DNA from: Corynebacterium lactis
GTDB taxonomy: Bacteria; Actinomycetota; Actinomycetes; Mycobacteriales; Mycobacteriaceae
Assembly: GCF_900519355.1 (NCBI RefSeq)
Contig: NZ_ULHE01000004.1
Coordinates: 225,091 to 289,090 of the forward strand
Reading direction: 5' to 3'
Length of the DNA: 64,000 nucleotides
Shown: positions 35,830 to 45,022 of the stretch, piece by piece
Layout of the letters: each line of letters starts with the position of its first letter
How positions within the stretch are numbered: the first letter of the stretch is position 1
Program-made: the position numbers and the translations under genes
Notes under the pieces: generated by a model
The model's input: the letters and a program-made list of their open reading frames with translations, nothing else
What the model was told of the DNA's origin: nothing
Databases searched by the model: none

Positions 35830-38568
35830 ATGTCAGGTACGCCACAAGCCCATTCTGATGAGTCCAACTTCGCCCTAATCCGCGACGGTGTCGCTTCTTA
35901 CCTCAACGACGCTGATCCTGAGGAGACCCGGGAATGGCTCGAGTCCCTGGACGGCCTGCTTGAGGAGGCCGGACCAGAACGCGCCCGCTTCCTCATGCTG
36001 CGGCTGCTGGAGCGCGCGACTGCCAAGCGCGTTGCGCTGCCGCCGCTGACCTCGACCGACCATGTCAACACGATTCCGACGGAGCTGGAGCCGGAGTTCC
36101 CGGGCGACGAGGAGCTGGAGCGCCGCTACCGCAAGTGGATTCGCTGGAACGCGGCCATCATGGTCCACCGCGCTCAGCGCCCTGGCATCGGCGTTGGTGG
36201 CCACATCTCCACCTACGCGGGCGCTGCCCCTCTGTATGAGGTCGGCTTTAACCACTTCTTCCGCGGCAAGGATCACCCGGGCGGCGGCGACCAGATCTTC
36301 TTCCAGGGCCACGCCTCCCCCGGCATGTATGCCCGCGCCTTCCTGGAGGGACGCCTGAGCGAGGAGGACCTCGACGGTTTCCGCCAGGAGGTCTCGCGCG
36401 GTAAGGGCAAGGGTCTTCCCTCCTACCCGCACCCGCACGGCATGAGCGACTTCTGGGAGTTCCCGACCGTGTCCATGGGCCTCGGCCCGCTCGACGCCAT
36501 CTACCAGGCCCGTTTCAACCGCTACCTGCACGACCGCGGCATTAAGGACACCTCGCAGCAGCACGTGTGGGCCTTCCTCGGCGACGGCGAGATGGACGAG
36601 CCAGAGGCACGCGGCGCCATTCAGCACGCCGCGCTGAACAACCTGGATAACCTGACGTTCGTCATCAACTGCAACCTGCAGCGCCTCGACGGCCCGGTCC
36701 GCGGCAACACCAAGATCATCGCGGAGCTGGAGTCCTTCTTCCGAGGCGCCGGTTGGAACGTCATCAAGGTGATCTGGGGCCGCGAGTGGGACGAGCTCTT
36801 CGCCAAGGATGAAGACGGCGCTCTGGTCAACCTGATGAACAGCTTCACCGATGGCGACTACCAGACGCTGAAGGCCAACGACGGCGCGTGGGTGCGCGAG
36901 CACTTCTTCGGTCGCGACCCGCGCACCGCGAAGCTGGTCGAAGACATGACGGACGAGGAGATCTGGAACCTCCGCCGCGGTGGCCACGACTACCGCAAGA
37001 TCTACGCGGCCTACGCCAAGGCGCTAGAAACCAAGGACCAGCCAACCGTCATTCTGGCGCACACCATCAAGGGCTACGGCCTCGGCCACAACTTCGAGGG
37101 CCGCAACGCCACCCACCAGATGAAGAAGCTCTCCCTGGATGACCTGAAGCTCTTCCGCGATAACCAGAAGATCCCGATTACGGACGAGCAGCTCGAGGCC
37201 AACCCGTACCTGCCCCCGTACTACAACCCGGGCGAGGACGCCCCGGAAATTCAGTACATGAAGGCTCGCCGTGAGGCGCTGGGCGGCTACCTGCCCGAGC
37301 GTCGCGAAGCCTACGCTCCGCTGACGGTCCCGCCGGTGGAGAGCCTGAAGAGCGTGCTGAAGGGCTCGGGCAAGCAGAAGGTGGCCACGACGATGGCGAC
37401 CGTCCGCGTGTTCAAGGAGCTGATGCGGGACAAGGATCTCAAGGACCGATTCGTCCCCATCATCCCGGACGAGGCCCGCACCTTCGGCATGGACTCCTGG
37501 TTCCCGACGCTGAAGATCTACAACCCGCACGGCCAGAACTACACCCCGGTCGACCACGACCTGATGCTGTCCTACAAGGAGTCCACCGACGGCCAGATCC
37601 TCCACGAGGGCATCTCCGAGGCCGGCTCGATGGGATCCTTCATGGCAGTCGGTTCGTCCTACGCCACCCACGGCGTCGCCATGATTCCGCTGTACATCTT
37701 CTACTCGATGTTCGGCTTCCAGCGCACCGGCGACTCCATCTGGGCCGCCGGCGACCAGATGGCCCGCGGCTTCCTGCTCGGCGCCACCGCGGGACGCACG
37801 ACGCTGACCGGCGAGGGCCTGCAGCACATGGACGGCCACTCGCACCTGATCTCCGCCACGAACCCGGCGGTGGTCTCCTTCGACCCGGCGTTCGCGTACG
37901 AGATTGCCTACATCGTCCGCGAGGGCATCGACCGGATGTACGGCGAGGGTCGCGGCGAGAACGTGATGTTCTACCTGACCATCTACAACGAGCCGATCTC
38001 CCAGCCCGCGGTGCCGGAGGACCTCGACGTCGAGGGCCTGTTGAAGGGTATCTACCTCTACCGCAAGGCCGAGGGCGACAAGCACGTCAACCTCATGGCT
38101 TCGGGCATCGGCATGCAGGAGGCCCTGCGCGCAGCAGAGATCCTCGAGGACTACGACGTCGCCGCGTCGATCTACTCCGTGACCTCCTGGAACGAGCTGG
38201 CCCGCGACGGACTGGCCCGCGAGACCGAGATGCTGCACAACCCGACCGAGGAGGTCGAGGAGGCGTTCCTGACCCGCCAGCTGGCCGACGCCGAGGGCCC
38301 CTTCATCGCGGCCTCCGACTTCCAGCGCGCGGTCCCGGAGCAGATCCGCAAGTGGGTCCCTGGCGACTACACGGTGCTCGGCACCGACGGCTTCGGCTTC
38401 GCCGATACCCGCCCGGCTGCCCGCCGCTTCTTCAACTCCGACGGCGAGTCCATCGCGGTCGCAGCACTGGCAGCGCTCGCGCGTGCGGGCAAGATCGACA
38501 TGGAGGTCGCGCAGCAGGCCGCCGACGATCTGAAGATCACCGACCCGACCGCGACCTTCCAGGGTTAA
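35830..38568 (+). CDS. aceE: Pyruvate dehydrogenase E1 component (homodimeric)
   Basis: Decarboxylates pyruvate with ThDP and passes the acetyl group to E2 lipoyl. The 912-residue length fits the homodimeric type. The ThDP/Mg motif [14 protein letters not shown] and the following [14 protein letters not shown] are intact, as are the HTIKGYGLG and [16 protein letters not shown] regions of the later domains. Corynebacteria use it in a hybrid complex with 2-oxoglutarate dehydrogenase components. An acyl carrier protein-like gene follows after 19 nt and is likely co-transcribed. Confidence 0.97.
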   Translation: MSGTPQAHSDESNFALIRDGVASYLNDADPEETREWLESLDGLLEEAGPERARFLMLRLLERATAKRVALPPLTSTDHVNTIPTELEPEFPGDEELERRYRKWIRWNAAIMVHRAQRPGIGVGGHISTYAGAAPLYEVGFNHFFRGKDHPGGGDQIFFQGHASPGMYARAFLEGRLSEEDLDGFRQEVSRGKGKGLPSYPHPHGMSDFWEFPTVSMGLGPLDAIYQARFNRYLHDRGIKDTSQQHVWAFLGDGEMDEPEARGAIQHAALNNLDNLTFVINCNLQRLDGPVRGNTKIIAELESFFRGAGWNVIKVIWGREWDELFAKDEDGALVNLMNSFTDGDYQTLKANDGAWVREHFFGRDPRTAKLVEDMTDEEIWNLRRGGHDYRKIYAAYAKALETKDQPTVILAHTIKGYGLGHNFEGRNATHQMKKLSLDDLKLFRDNQKIPITDEQLEANPYLPPYYNPGEDAPEIQYMKARREALGGYLPERREAYAPLTVPPVESLKSVLKGSGKQKVATTMATVRVFKELMRDKDLKDRFVPIIPDEARTFGMDSWFPTLKIYNPHGQNYTPVDHDLMLSYKESTDGQILHEGISEAGSMGSFMAVGSSYATHGVAMIPLYIFYSMFGFQRTGDSIWAAGDQMARGFLLGATAGRTTLTGEGLQHMDGHSHLISATNPAVVSFDPAFAYEIAYIVREGIDRMYGEGRGENVMFYLTIYNEPISQPAVPEDLDVEGLLKGIYLYRKAEGDKHVNLMASGIGMQEALRAAEILEDYDVAASIYSVTSWNELARDGLARETEMLHNPTEEVEEAFLTRQLADAEGPFIAASDFQRAVPEQIRKWVPGDYTVLGTDGFGFADTRPAARRFFNSDGESIAVAALAALARAGKIDMEVAQQAADDLKITDPTATFQG

Positions 38569-38587
38569 TAGGAGGAGAACTCGGCCG

Positions 38588-38935
38588 ATGACTTCTAGCC
38601 TTGGCGATCAGTTAAGCGCCCTCCTGGGAGGGAACTCCACAGCAACGGCCACCCCGGAGGGCACGGCCGCGGGCACGAAGCGGGAACCGGACGAGGACCT
38701 CCCCGCCGGGGTCCACGGCGAGGTCGCCGCAGTGGTCAAGTCCATGGCCGGCGACGAGGTCGAGTCCCTCGAGCTCTCCACCCCGCTGTCGTCCTACGGC
38801 TTCGACCGCCTTGCGGTGGTCGAGCTCGCGGTGCGCTGCGAGGAGGAGCTCGGCGTCCGCATTGAGGACGACGACATCACAACCTTCCGCACCCTGGGCG
38901 ACGTGGTCGACTACATCGCGGCCCGCCGCGGGTAG
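38588..38935 (+). CDS. Acyl carrier protein-like protein without the phosphopantetheine serine
   Basis: The last 80 residues form an ACP fold: VHGEVAAVVKSMAG, helix II region SSYGFDRLAVVELAVRCEEELGV, and TFRTLGDVVDYIAAR. The attachment motif is normally (D/G)xDSL with serine; here it reads GFDRL, with CGC (Arg) in place of serine. As read, it cannot carry a 4'-phosphopantetheine arm. An Asp/Glu/Ala-rich N-terminal extension of ~35 residues is longer than in standard ACPs. GGAGGAG upstream, and it directly follows aceE. Its 3' end overlaps DUF3145 by 25 nt on the opposite strand. Confidence 0.85.
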   Translation: MTSSLGDQLSALLGGNSTATATPEGTAAGTKREPDEDLPAGVHGEVAAVVKSMAGDEVESLELSTPLSSYGFDRLAVVELAVRCEEELGVRIEDDDITTFRTLGDVVDYIAARRG

Positions 38936-39534
38936 AACTGCAGCACGTTAGCGAATTGCTCAGCGCCCTCGGACGGGCTCTCCCCTCCGAGTGGCGCTTT
39001 TTCGTGTGAGTCTGCGGCCTTCGCGGCCGTCGGCAAGCAGTCTTCGGGGTCGAAGCCCGCGGTGAGCATACGCAGGGGTTCGAGAGCGCGGTCCCAGGGG
39101 CCTCCGATAGCCGCGTCGAGGGACTCGGTGAGGTCGCCTCCGCGGGCGATGAGCGCGCGCAGGGCGTCCTCGTTGACGACGATATTTCCGGCGGCATCGG
39201 TCTGGCCTGCGAAGGTGCCGAGTTCCGGGGTGTGGCAGTAGCGCATGCCGTCGACCGCCACGCCGGAATCAGCGACGGCGGGGTCCTGGGCAATCTCGAA
39301 GTAGAGGTGTGGCCAGCGGCTGAGGTCGCCTGCGAGGGTGGAGATCTGCTCGGCATCGGCGACGAAGGGCACCTCGGCACATAACGGGCCGCCTGTGCCC
39401 TGGGCACGCCAAATGTCCCGGCCGGGCTTGGTGCCGTCGGGCATGGCGAGGCGGGCCAGCGCCCACGAAACGTGTGGTTGCAGCGGCCCTGGCATGCTGT
39501 GAATCCACAGCACACCCGTCGTTTGGATGCGCAT
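38911..39534 (-). CDS. DUF3145 family protein
   Basis: A 207-residue protein beginning MRIQTTGVLWIHSMPGPLQPHVSWAL, the hallmark of the actinobacterial DUF3145 family. It has a central acidic/aromatic region (RWPHLYFEIAQDP) and no membrane segment. Role unknown. Start ATG 39534 has GAGGAC upstream. Its stop region overlaps the ACP gene by 25 nt, so both are read through the same DNA in opposite directions. The aceE/ACP terminator lies inside its coding sequence. Confidence 0.88.
   Translation of the reverse strand: MRIQTTGVLWIHSMPGPLQPHVSWALARLAMPDGTKPGRDIWRAQGTGGPLCAEVPFVADAEQISTLAGDLSRWPHLYFEIAQDPAVADSGVAVDGMRYCHTPELGTFAGQTDAAGNIVVNEDALRALIARGGDLTESLDAAIGGPWDRALEPLRMLTAGFDPEDCLPTAAKAADSHEKAPLGGESPSEGAEQFANVLQFYPRRAAM
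38962..39002 (+). terminator. Terminator of aceE-ACP, embedded antisense in DUF3145
   Basis: AGCGCCCTCGGA (38962-38973) pairs with TCCGAGTGGCGCT (38986-38998) with one bulged T, followed by a T run (38998-39002). It lies wholly within the coding region of the opposite-strand DUF3145 gene. Confidence 0.8.
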
Positions 39535-39742
39535 TAGCGTTAGTCCTCGAAAAGGGTGCTCGGTGTCAGTTGGGTGTTAAGACGATGTTCGTCTTCCCCT
39601 ACGAACTCATCCAACGACCGTTTTCCGAATGCTTCCGGCCCGACGACCAACCGCCGCGTCATAGGCCAGGCCTGCGACGTGCGTTGCGCGTGTTTACGAT
39701 TGTGGTTGCCGTGACTGGCCCACGGCAACCCTCAACCTCTGC

Positions 39743-40615
39743 TTAATCCCCCGGATGTGATTTGGCGCGCTCGGCCAGCTCTGCCAGCTCCGTCCACAGG
39801 GCATCGTTGAAGTCGGACCAGAGGGGCTTGGCCCAATCCCCGAAGTCGCGGTCGGTGAGGACGACCGCCGCGCGGCCCGTGCCCGGGTGCAACCACACGA
39901 AGGTGCCGGCCTGGCCGAAATGCCCCGCGACCCCGTCCGGCATGGAGTTTCCGAACCACAGGCCCTGCTTGGACGACGGGTGGGTGAAAATCTCGAAGCC
40001 GAGGCCCCAGTCCGCCGGGCGCTGCATGCCGTAGCCCGGGACGACGCCGTCGAGCCCCGGGAACTGCACGGTTAGGGCATCGGCGACGGTATTAGGGTGC
40101 AACAGCGCGGGACGGAGCACCTCGTCGACGAAGCGCATCAGGTCGGCGACGCTGCTGCGCGCCCCGTGCCCCGCCGAGCCCTGCAGCACAGAAGAGGCCA
40201 TCCCCAGGGGCTCGAAAACGGCCTGACGCAGGTACTCGGCGAAGTCCATCTCGGCGGCGTCGGCGATGGCGTCAGCGATGATGTCGAAGCCCGCCGACGA
40301 GTAGATGCGCCGCTCGCCCGGCGCCCGTTCCGCCTCCCGGCTGGCAAAGCCGACGCCGCCCGCGTGCGAGATCAGGTGCCGGACGGTTGCGCCCGGCGGG
40401 GTCAGCTCCTGGTCCAGCTCGATAGCGCCTTCCTCCACCGCAACCAGCATGCCGACGGCCGCCAGCAGCTTGGTCACGCTCGCGAGATTGAAGACGCGCT
40501 GCGCGTCGCCGCGGACGGACCAGGTGCCGTCGCCGGAGCGGACGGCCGCGCAGACGTTGTCGACGGGCCAGTCATCGACCTGGGCCAGGGTTTTCGGGGC
40601 TTCAAACGCACTCAT
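39743..40615 (-). CDS. Serine hydrolase, beta-lactamase/D-Ala-D-Ala carboxypeptidase (class C-like) family
   Basis: The nucleophile motif SVTKL (SxxK) at residue ~45, the tyrosine motif YSSAG where Yxx(N/S) is expected, and HFGQAG as the third motif are present. At 290 residues it is a compact cytoplasmic form without a signal peptide, so it is more likely an esterase or peptidase than a resistance enzyme. Start ATG 40615 is preceded 6 nt upstream by TAGGGT, and may be leaderless. Confidence 0.82.
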   Translation of the reverse strand: MSAFEAPKTLAQVDDWPVDNVCAAVRSGDGTWSVRGDAQRVFNLASVTKLLAAVGMLVAVEEGAIELDQELTPPGATVRHLISHAGGVGFASREAERAPGERRIYSSAGFDIIADAIADAAEMDFAEYLRQAVFEPLGMASSVLQGSAGHGARSSVADLMRFVDEVLRPALLHPNTVADALTVQFPGLDGVVPGYGMQRPADWGLGFEIFTHPSSKQGLWFGNSMPDGVAGHFGQAGTFVWLHPGTGRAAVVLTDRDFGDWAKPLWSDFNDALWTELAELAERAKSHPGD

Positions 40616-40690
40616 GCCCCCACCCTACAAAAGGCAGGGCGGGGGGCATGTCGAAGGCTGCGGTCAGGCCGCGGCTGCGGCGGTAACCGA

Positions 40691-42073
40691 TTAGGCGCGT
40701 GCGGCCTCGGCCGCGACCGGGCTTGCCGCCTCGTGGGCCACGTCGCGAGAAGCCGGGGCCGCGTCCTCGTCGTCAAGCGCGGAGAGGTCCGCGTCGGCGG
40801 AGGCGTTCCAGGCCTCCTCGTCCCAGATGCCGGCGCGCTTTGCGACGACCAGCGGCACGACGGCCTGGCCGGTGACGTTGACGGCGGTGCGACCCATATC
40901 CAGGATCGGGTCGACGGCGAGCAGCAGGCCGACGCCGGCGAGCGGCAGGCCCAGGGTGGACAGCGTCAGGGTCAGCATGACGGTCGCGCCGGTGGTGCCG
41001 GCGGTCGCGGCGGAGCCGATGACCGAGACGAAGACGATCAACAGGTAGTCGGTGAAGTCCAGCGGAACGCCGTAGAACTGCGAGACGAAGATCGCGGCGA
41101 TGGCCGGGTAGATTGCGGCGCAGCCGTCCATCTTGGTCGTCGCGCCGAGCGGCACGGCGAAGGACGCGTACTCGTCCGGCACGCCCAGGCGGCGGGAGAC
41201 GACGCGCTCGGTCACCGGCATGACGCCCATCGACGAGCGGGTGACAAAGCCCAGCGAGGTCACCGGCCAGACGCGGCGGAAGAAGTCCACCGGGCTGATG
41301 CCGTGTGCCTTCAGCACGATCGGGTAGAGCACGCCGATGACCAGGAACAGACCGACGTAGATGGCGATGGCGAACTTGCCGAGGCTGCCGAGGGCCTCCC
41401 AGCCGTATTCGGCGACGGCGTGGCCGATGAGAGCCGCGGTGCCGATCGGCGCCAGGCGGATGACCCACCACAGCACCTTCTGGACGATCTTCAGCAGCGA
41501 GGCCGAGAACTCAATGAACGGCTCCGCCTTGCGGCCGACCTTGACCGCCGCGATACCGAAGACAATGGCGATGACGAGAAGCTGCAGGACGTTGAAGTTC
41601 GGGGTGGCCGACATCGAGCCGTCCGACTCGCTGACCTTCACTCCCAGCCCCAGGATGTTCTGCGGGACGATGCCCTGCAGGAACGCCCACCAGGACCCGA
41701 CCGTCGACGGCTCCTTCGCGGCCGACGCGTCGACGCTCGAATTCGCTCCCGGCTGGAAGATCAGGCCCAGGACGATGCCCGTGACCACCGAGGCGAACGC
41801 GGTGATGGCGAACCAAATCAGCGTCGAGATCGCCAGCTTCGCCGCGCCCGCGACCTTGCGCAGGTTCGCGATAGAGACGATCACCGCGGTGACCACCAGC
41901 GGCGGGATCAAGAGCTTCAGCAGCGTGACGTAGGTGCTGCCGACCTCATCGAGGGCGACGCGCAGTCCCGACTCCTCGCCGGTGCCGCGGGCGATGAAGC
42001 CCAGGATGAGGCCGATGATCAGACCGTAGATGACCTGGGCGCCGAAGCCGGTCGCCCATTTGAATTTGCTCAA
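40691..42073 (-). CDS. Dicarboxylate/amino acid:cation symporter (SLC1 family), TcyP/GltT-like
   Basis: A 460-residue symporter: HP1 region SLGFVTRSSMGVMPVTE, TM7 AVPLGATTKMDGCAAIYP, HP2 GTTGATVMLTLTLSTLGLP, and TM8 DPILDMGRTAVNVTGQAVV. The C-terminal tail is acidic and Ala-rich. It differs from the 6870-8096 symporter in its HP1 and TM8 residues, so it should have another substrate: the TTKMDG and DMGRTAVNV motifs are those of glutamate/aspartate and cystine carriers. The start TTG 42073 is chosen because CGGAGGAAC lies 9 nt upstream. Confidence 0.88.
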   Translation of the reverse strand: MSKFKWATGFGAQVIYGLIIGLILGFIARGTGEESGLRVALDEVGSTYVTLLKLLIPPLVVTAVIVSIANLRKVAGAAKLAISTLIWFAITAFASVVTGIVLGLIFQPGANSSVDASAAKEPSTVGSWWAFLQGIVPQNILGLGVKVSESDGSMSATPNFNVLQLLVIAIVFGIAAVKVGRKAEPFIEFSASLLKIVQKVLWWVIRLAPIGTAALIGHAVAEYGWEALGSLGKFAIAIYVGLFLVIGVLYPIVLKAHGISPVDFFRRVWPVTSLGFVTRSSMGVMPVTERVVSRRLGVPDEYASFAVPLGATTKMDGCAAIYPAIAAIFVSQFYGVPLDFTDYLLIVFVSVIGSAATAGTTGATVMLTLTLSTLGLPLAGVGLLLAVDPILDMGRTAVNVTGQAVVPLVVAKRAGIWDEEAWNASADADLSALDDEDAAPASRDVAHEAASPVAAEAARA

Positions 42074-42418
42074 CGTTGTGTTCCTCCGTGTAAAAGGCCG
42101 TGTAAAAGCCCATGTAAAAAGTGCGTTCTAGCGTGTTCTAACGTGCGCCGCGTGCGGTGCGCGTTAGGTACAGGAGGAACCGGGGATGCGGCCGTAGTCC
42201 AGCCAGCGGCGCCTTGTGAGCATATTCATGACGGTTCGTACTCGCCTCTATCTCGTGAACTGATTTCCGGTGTGAAATACAAGAAATCGGCCTGCCACGT
42301 TGGTGTCGTGACCGCCGACTTTCAAGCCGGTGACAAAAACTACCAACATACAGACCGATTTGTCTATTCCGCTTTCCGCCCGCACGTGTCCTAGTTCACG
42401 TCGCGCGCGCCGTCGCTC
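42074..42418. other. Intergenic region between the symporter and efflux pump genes
   Basis: Holds the symporter ribosome-binding site and a 12-nt tandem repeat (42088-42123). The remaining ~295 nt have no convincing ORF or hairpin with a T tract. Lower GC than the flanks. Confidence 0.5.
42088..42123. repeat. Three 12-nt tandem repeats in the symporter leader
   Basis: GTGTAAAAGGCC, GTGTAAAAGCCC and ATGTAAAAAGTG follow one another at 42088, 42100 and 42112. They lie just 5' of the Shine-Dalgarno of the minus-strand symporter gene, so they would sit in its 5' leader. Confidence 0.8.
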
Positions 42419-44083
42419 CTACTCGCTTTCCGACGGCACCCCAGCGGCCTCGGCCGCCCGGCGCAGTTGCATCACCTTCAGCGCGCACAGGAAGCCGACG
42501 GCCAGCGCCGCGACCGCGGAGTACAGGGCGAACTGGGTGGCGTGGGCGAAGGCGTTCGTCAGCGGGCCCACGACGGCGTCCGGGGCGCCCTGGGCGCGCA
42601 GGCCAATCAGCATCGAGCCTGCCGAATCCTTCAGCCCCTCCCCCAGCTTCGCGGCCATCGGGGGCAGGTCGGCGATCTCGCGGTTGAGCCCCACCGTCAG
42701 GGCCATGCCGCCGAGAGCCGCGCCAAGGGCGGAGCCCACCTGGCGAATGGTCGACTGCGTCGCCGAGGCCTGGCCCGACAGGCGCACGGGAATATCGCCG
42801 AGCACCAGGGAGGTCAACTGCGCGGAGGCAAGACCGAGGCCCAGGCCGTAGATAACCAGCGCCAGCACAACTAGCCACAGCGGAAGCCCGATGTGCTCCT
42901 CCGCGGCCAGCTGGAGGGAACCGAAGACCTCCAGCGCCAAGCCGAGGATGACGACGCCCGCCGGGGTGATCCACGCGGCCAGGTGGCGGGCCATCGCGCC
43001 GGAGAAGAAGGCACCGAGCGCCATGGCGGCAAGGACGAGGCCGGTGGCAATCGTCGATAGGCCGACGGCCGAGACCAAGTACAGAGGCAGGACGAAGACC
43101 AGCGCGAACTCGCCGACTGCGACGAGCATGGCGGTGGTGTTTCCCCAGCTAAAGGTCGGGTAGGTGAACATAGAGACGTCGAGGAGCACCTGCGAGGCGC
43201 TGCGGCGACGGTAATTTTCCCAGGCCACGAACGCGGCCAGCACGACGACGCCGATGATGAGGGCGAACACGGGCGTCGAGGGGAAGTCGAAGTTGATCTT
43301 CGCGCCCTCGATGATGCCGTAGACCAGACCGCCGAAGCCGACTCCGGACAGGACAAGACCCAGGATGTCGAAGCCCCCCGGCTCCTCGGCGCCGTCCTCG
43401 GCAGCGCCCGAGGTGTTCGGCACCAGCCGCAGCGCCAGGACGATGAGCACCACCGCGATGGGCACGTTCACCCAGAAGATCGCGGGCCAACCCGCGTACT
43501 CGGTCAGGATTCCGCCCAGCAGCGGGCCCACTGCGGCGGCACCGGCCATCACCGCACCCCAGATACCGAATGCGGTCGCTCGGTCCTTGCCACGAAACAG
43601 CGCATTGACGCTGGACAGGGTTGAGGGGAGGATACACGCACCGCCCAGGCCCTGAATGACGCGGGCGATCACCAGCGGAGTCAACGATGTGGACAGTGCA
43701 GCGATCACCGAGCCGACCGTGAAAACGACCAGACCCACGAGGAAGAGCGTGCGCCGACCGAAGCGGTCTCCAGCGCGTCCCGCGGTCAGCAGGAGCGCCG
43801 CGAAGACCACCGAGTAGATCGTGGTGATCCACTGGGCGCCGACGATGTCGAGCTTCAACTCCGTGATGATGGTCGGCAGCGAGACGCCCACGATGGTGCC
43901 GTCCAGCACGATCATGCCGAGGCCGAAGGCCAGCACCACCAGGCCCCACCAGCGCTTCGGCGAGGCGGAAAACTCTGCGACGACCTTATCCTGCGCCCTG
44001 ATAGCTCCACCTACGCTGCCGGTGGCCCCCTGAACCGAACCGGCAGACCGGGCCTGCTCAAAGGAAGATTCTTGTGCGTTCAT
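42419..44083 (-). CDS. MFS drug efflux pump, DHA2 (14-TM) family
   Basis: A 554-residue protein with about fourteen transmembrane segments. The motif D region LDGTIVGVSLPTI (DHA2 family) opens TM1, motif A GRAGDRFGRRTLFLVG follows TM2, and motif C GIWGAVMAGAAAVGPLLGG lies in TM5. These proton-driven pumps export drugs, antiseptics or natural compounds; substrate is not predictable. No divergent regulator gene of the TetR/MarR type is next to it. The start is probably leaderless (TAGTAT, 7 nt, ATG 44083). Confidence 0.9.
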   Translation of the reverse strand: MNAQESSFEQARSAGSVQGATGSVGGAIRAQDKVVAEFSASPKRWWGLVVLAFGLGMIVLDGTIVGVSLPTIITELKLDIVGAQWITTIYSVVFAALLLTAGRAGDRFGRRTLFLVGLVVFTVGSVIAALSTSLTPLVIARVIQGLGGACILPSTLSSVNALFRGKDRATAFGIWGAVMAGAAAVGPLLGGILTEYAGWPAIFWVNVPIAVVLIVLALRLVPNTSGAAEDGAEEPGGFDILGLVLSGVGFGGLVYGIIEGAKINFDFPSTPVFALIIGVVVLAAFVAWENYRRRSASQVLLDVSMFTYPTFSWGNTTAMLVAVGEFALVFVLPLYLVSAVGLSTIATGLVLAAMALGAFFSGAMARHLAAWITPAGVVILGLALEVFGSLQLAAEEHIGLPLWLVVLALVIYGLGLGLASAQLTSLVLGDIPVRLSGQASATQSTIRQVGSALGAALGGMALTVGLNREIADLPPMAAKLGEGLKDSAGSMLIGLRAQGAPDAVVGPLTNAFAHATQFALYSAVAALAVGFLCALKVMQLRRAAEAAGVPSESE

Positions 44084-44096
44084 AGCGCCAATACTA
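44083..44096 (-). promoter_or_regulatory. Leaderless promoter of the DHA2 pump gene
   Basis: Minus-strand TAGTAT (44091-44096), 7 nt, ATG (44083-44081). Confidence 0.55.
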
Positions 44097-44245
44097 TTCG
44101 CCGAGCCCGAGGCACCCCATCAATAAAAAGGTTGAACTTGAAACGAACTTTGATCAGCAGTCGGTTACTACCGGCGCCTGGCCGATTGCTATCATGATGC
44201 GAGGTCGCGATGACGCGAGGCTCCCCGCCCGAAACGTCGCGCCTT

Positions 44246-44319
44246 GCCCCTATAGCTCAGTCGGTTAGAGCAGGGAACTCATAATTCCTTGGTCGCAGGT
44301 TCGAGCCCTGCTGGGGGCA
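44246..44319 (+). tRNA. tRNA with CAU anticodon (Ile2 or elongator Met)
   Basis: A 74-nt cloverleaf: acceptor GCCCCTA/TGGGGGC, D-arm GCTC..GAGC, anticodon stem GGGAA/TTCCT with loop CTCATAA (anticodon CAT), and T-arm GCAGGTTCGAGCCCTGC. The ACTCATAAT and TTGGTCGC context resembles lysidine-modified tRNA-Ile2, but elongator tRNA-Met cannot be excluded. A1 is not present, and it lacks the three G-C pairs of initiator tRNA. Confidence 0.88.
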
Positions 44320-44320
44320 C

Positions 44321-44369
44321 TTTTTTATGCCTCTTTTTATGCCTCTTTTTGTGCCTCTTCTTTATGCCC
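44321..44369. repeat. Four 12-nt T-rich repeats between the CAU tRNA and tdk
   Basis: Copies of a TTTTTATGCCTC unit with small changes run from 44321 to about 44369. The first T tract ends the tRNA transcript; the repeats also encode the last residues and stop of tdk (EEAQKEA) on the minus strand. Confidence 0.8.
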
Positions 44370-44936
44370 TTGCACCCACTTGCCCGACATGCGGTTGTAA
44401 CAGGTGGCGCACAGGGACAGGTACTTCGGGGACTCCAGGGTTTCAATCTCCACCGATTCGCCGTCGAGGACAATCGACCCATCCGGGTTCAGGCGCGCGG
44501 TAAAGATGGCCTTCTTCCCGCAGGTGCAAATCGTCTTGATCTCCTCGATGCTGTGCGCGACCTCCAGCAGCCGCTGCGAACCGGGAAACGCGTGGGTCCG
44601 GAAATCGGTGCGCAGGCCATAACAGAGCACCGGGGTGCCCCGCAGCGTCAGCCCCAGGAGCTGGTCGACCTGCTGCGGCGTTAAGAATTGCGCTTCGTCG
44701 ATGATGACGCAGTCGTAGCCGTCGGCAAGCGAGGTGAGCTCGTCGCCCGGGTGGATCACGTGGGCGCTCTCGGCGATTCCGATGCGGGAGTGCACGTCGC
44801 CCTCCGCGACCGTGTCGATCGCGGGCTTTGCAATCAGCGGGCGCATGTTCCGCTCCCGGTAGTTGTGTGCGACGCGGAGGACCTCGATGGATTTTCCGCT
44901 GTTCATGGTTCCGTAGCGGAAGTAGAGTTTGGCCAT
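44337..44936 (-). CDS. tdk: Thymidine kinase
   Basis: Phosphorylates thymidine and deoxyuridine with ATP. It is the type II (TK1-like) kinase: Walker A GTMNSGKS, Walker B VIIDEAQFL, and a lasso with the four zinc cysteines (CTCGKKA and CATC). Length 199. The C-terminal ~10 residues come from the repeat at 44321-44369 and are probably variable. -10 box TAATAT lies 9 nt upstream of ATG 44936 with GAAGA between, so leader type is unclear. Confidence 0.94.
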   Translation of the reverse strand: MAKLYFRYGTMNSGKSIEVLRVAHNYRERNMRPLIAKPAIDTVAEGDVHSRIGIAESAHVIHPGDELTSLADGYDCVIIDEAQFLTPQQVDQLLGLTLRGTPVLCYGLRTDFRTHAFPGSQRLLEVAHSIEEIKTICTCGKKAIFTARLNPDGSIVLDGESVEIETLESPKYLSLCATCYNRMSGKWVQGHKEEAQKEA

Positions 44937-44945
44937 GATCTTCAG

Positions 44946-45014
44946 ATATTAGGCCCGCCTTGTGCAGCCTCGAAATGCGCCAGAGGATACCGCCCCGAAT
45001 TTTCGGGCTATCCT
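44946..45014. promoter_or_regulatory. Divergent promoters for tdk and the PfkB kinase gene
   Basis: Minus-strand TAATAT (44946-44951) lies 9 nt before tdk ATG 44936. Plus-strand TATCCT (45009-45014) lies exactly 8 nt before ATG 45023. The two -10 boxes are 57 nt apart with no obvious operator between. Confidence 0.55.
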
Positions 45015-45022
45015 TGTATGTT

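Noticed and set aside
44279..44482. 67-residue frame ending near PPAGLEPATKEL
   Set aside because: This is the familiar false protein made by reading across a tRNA and repeats.
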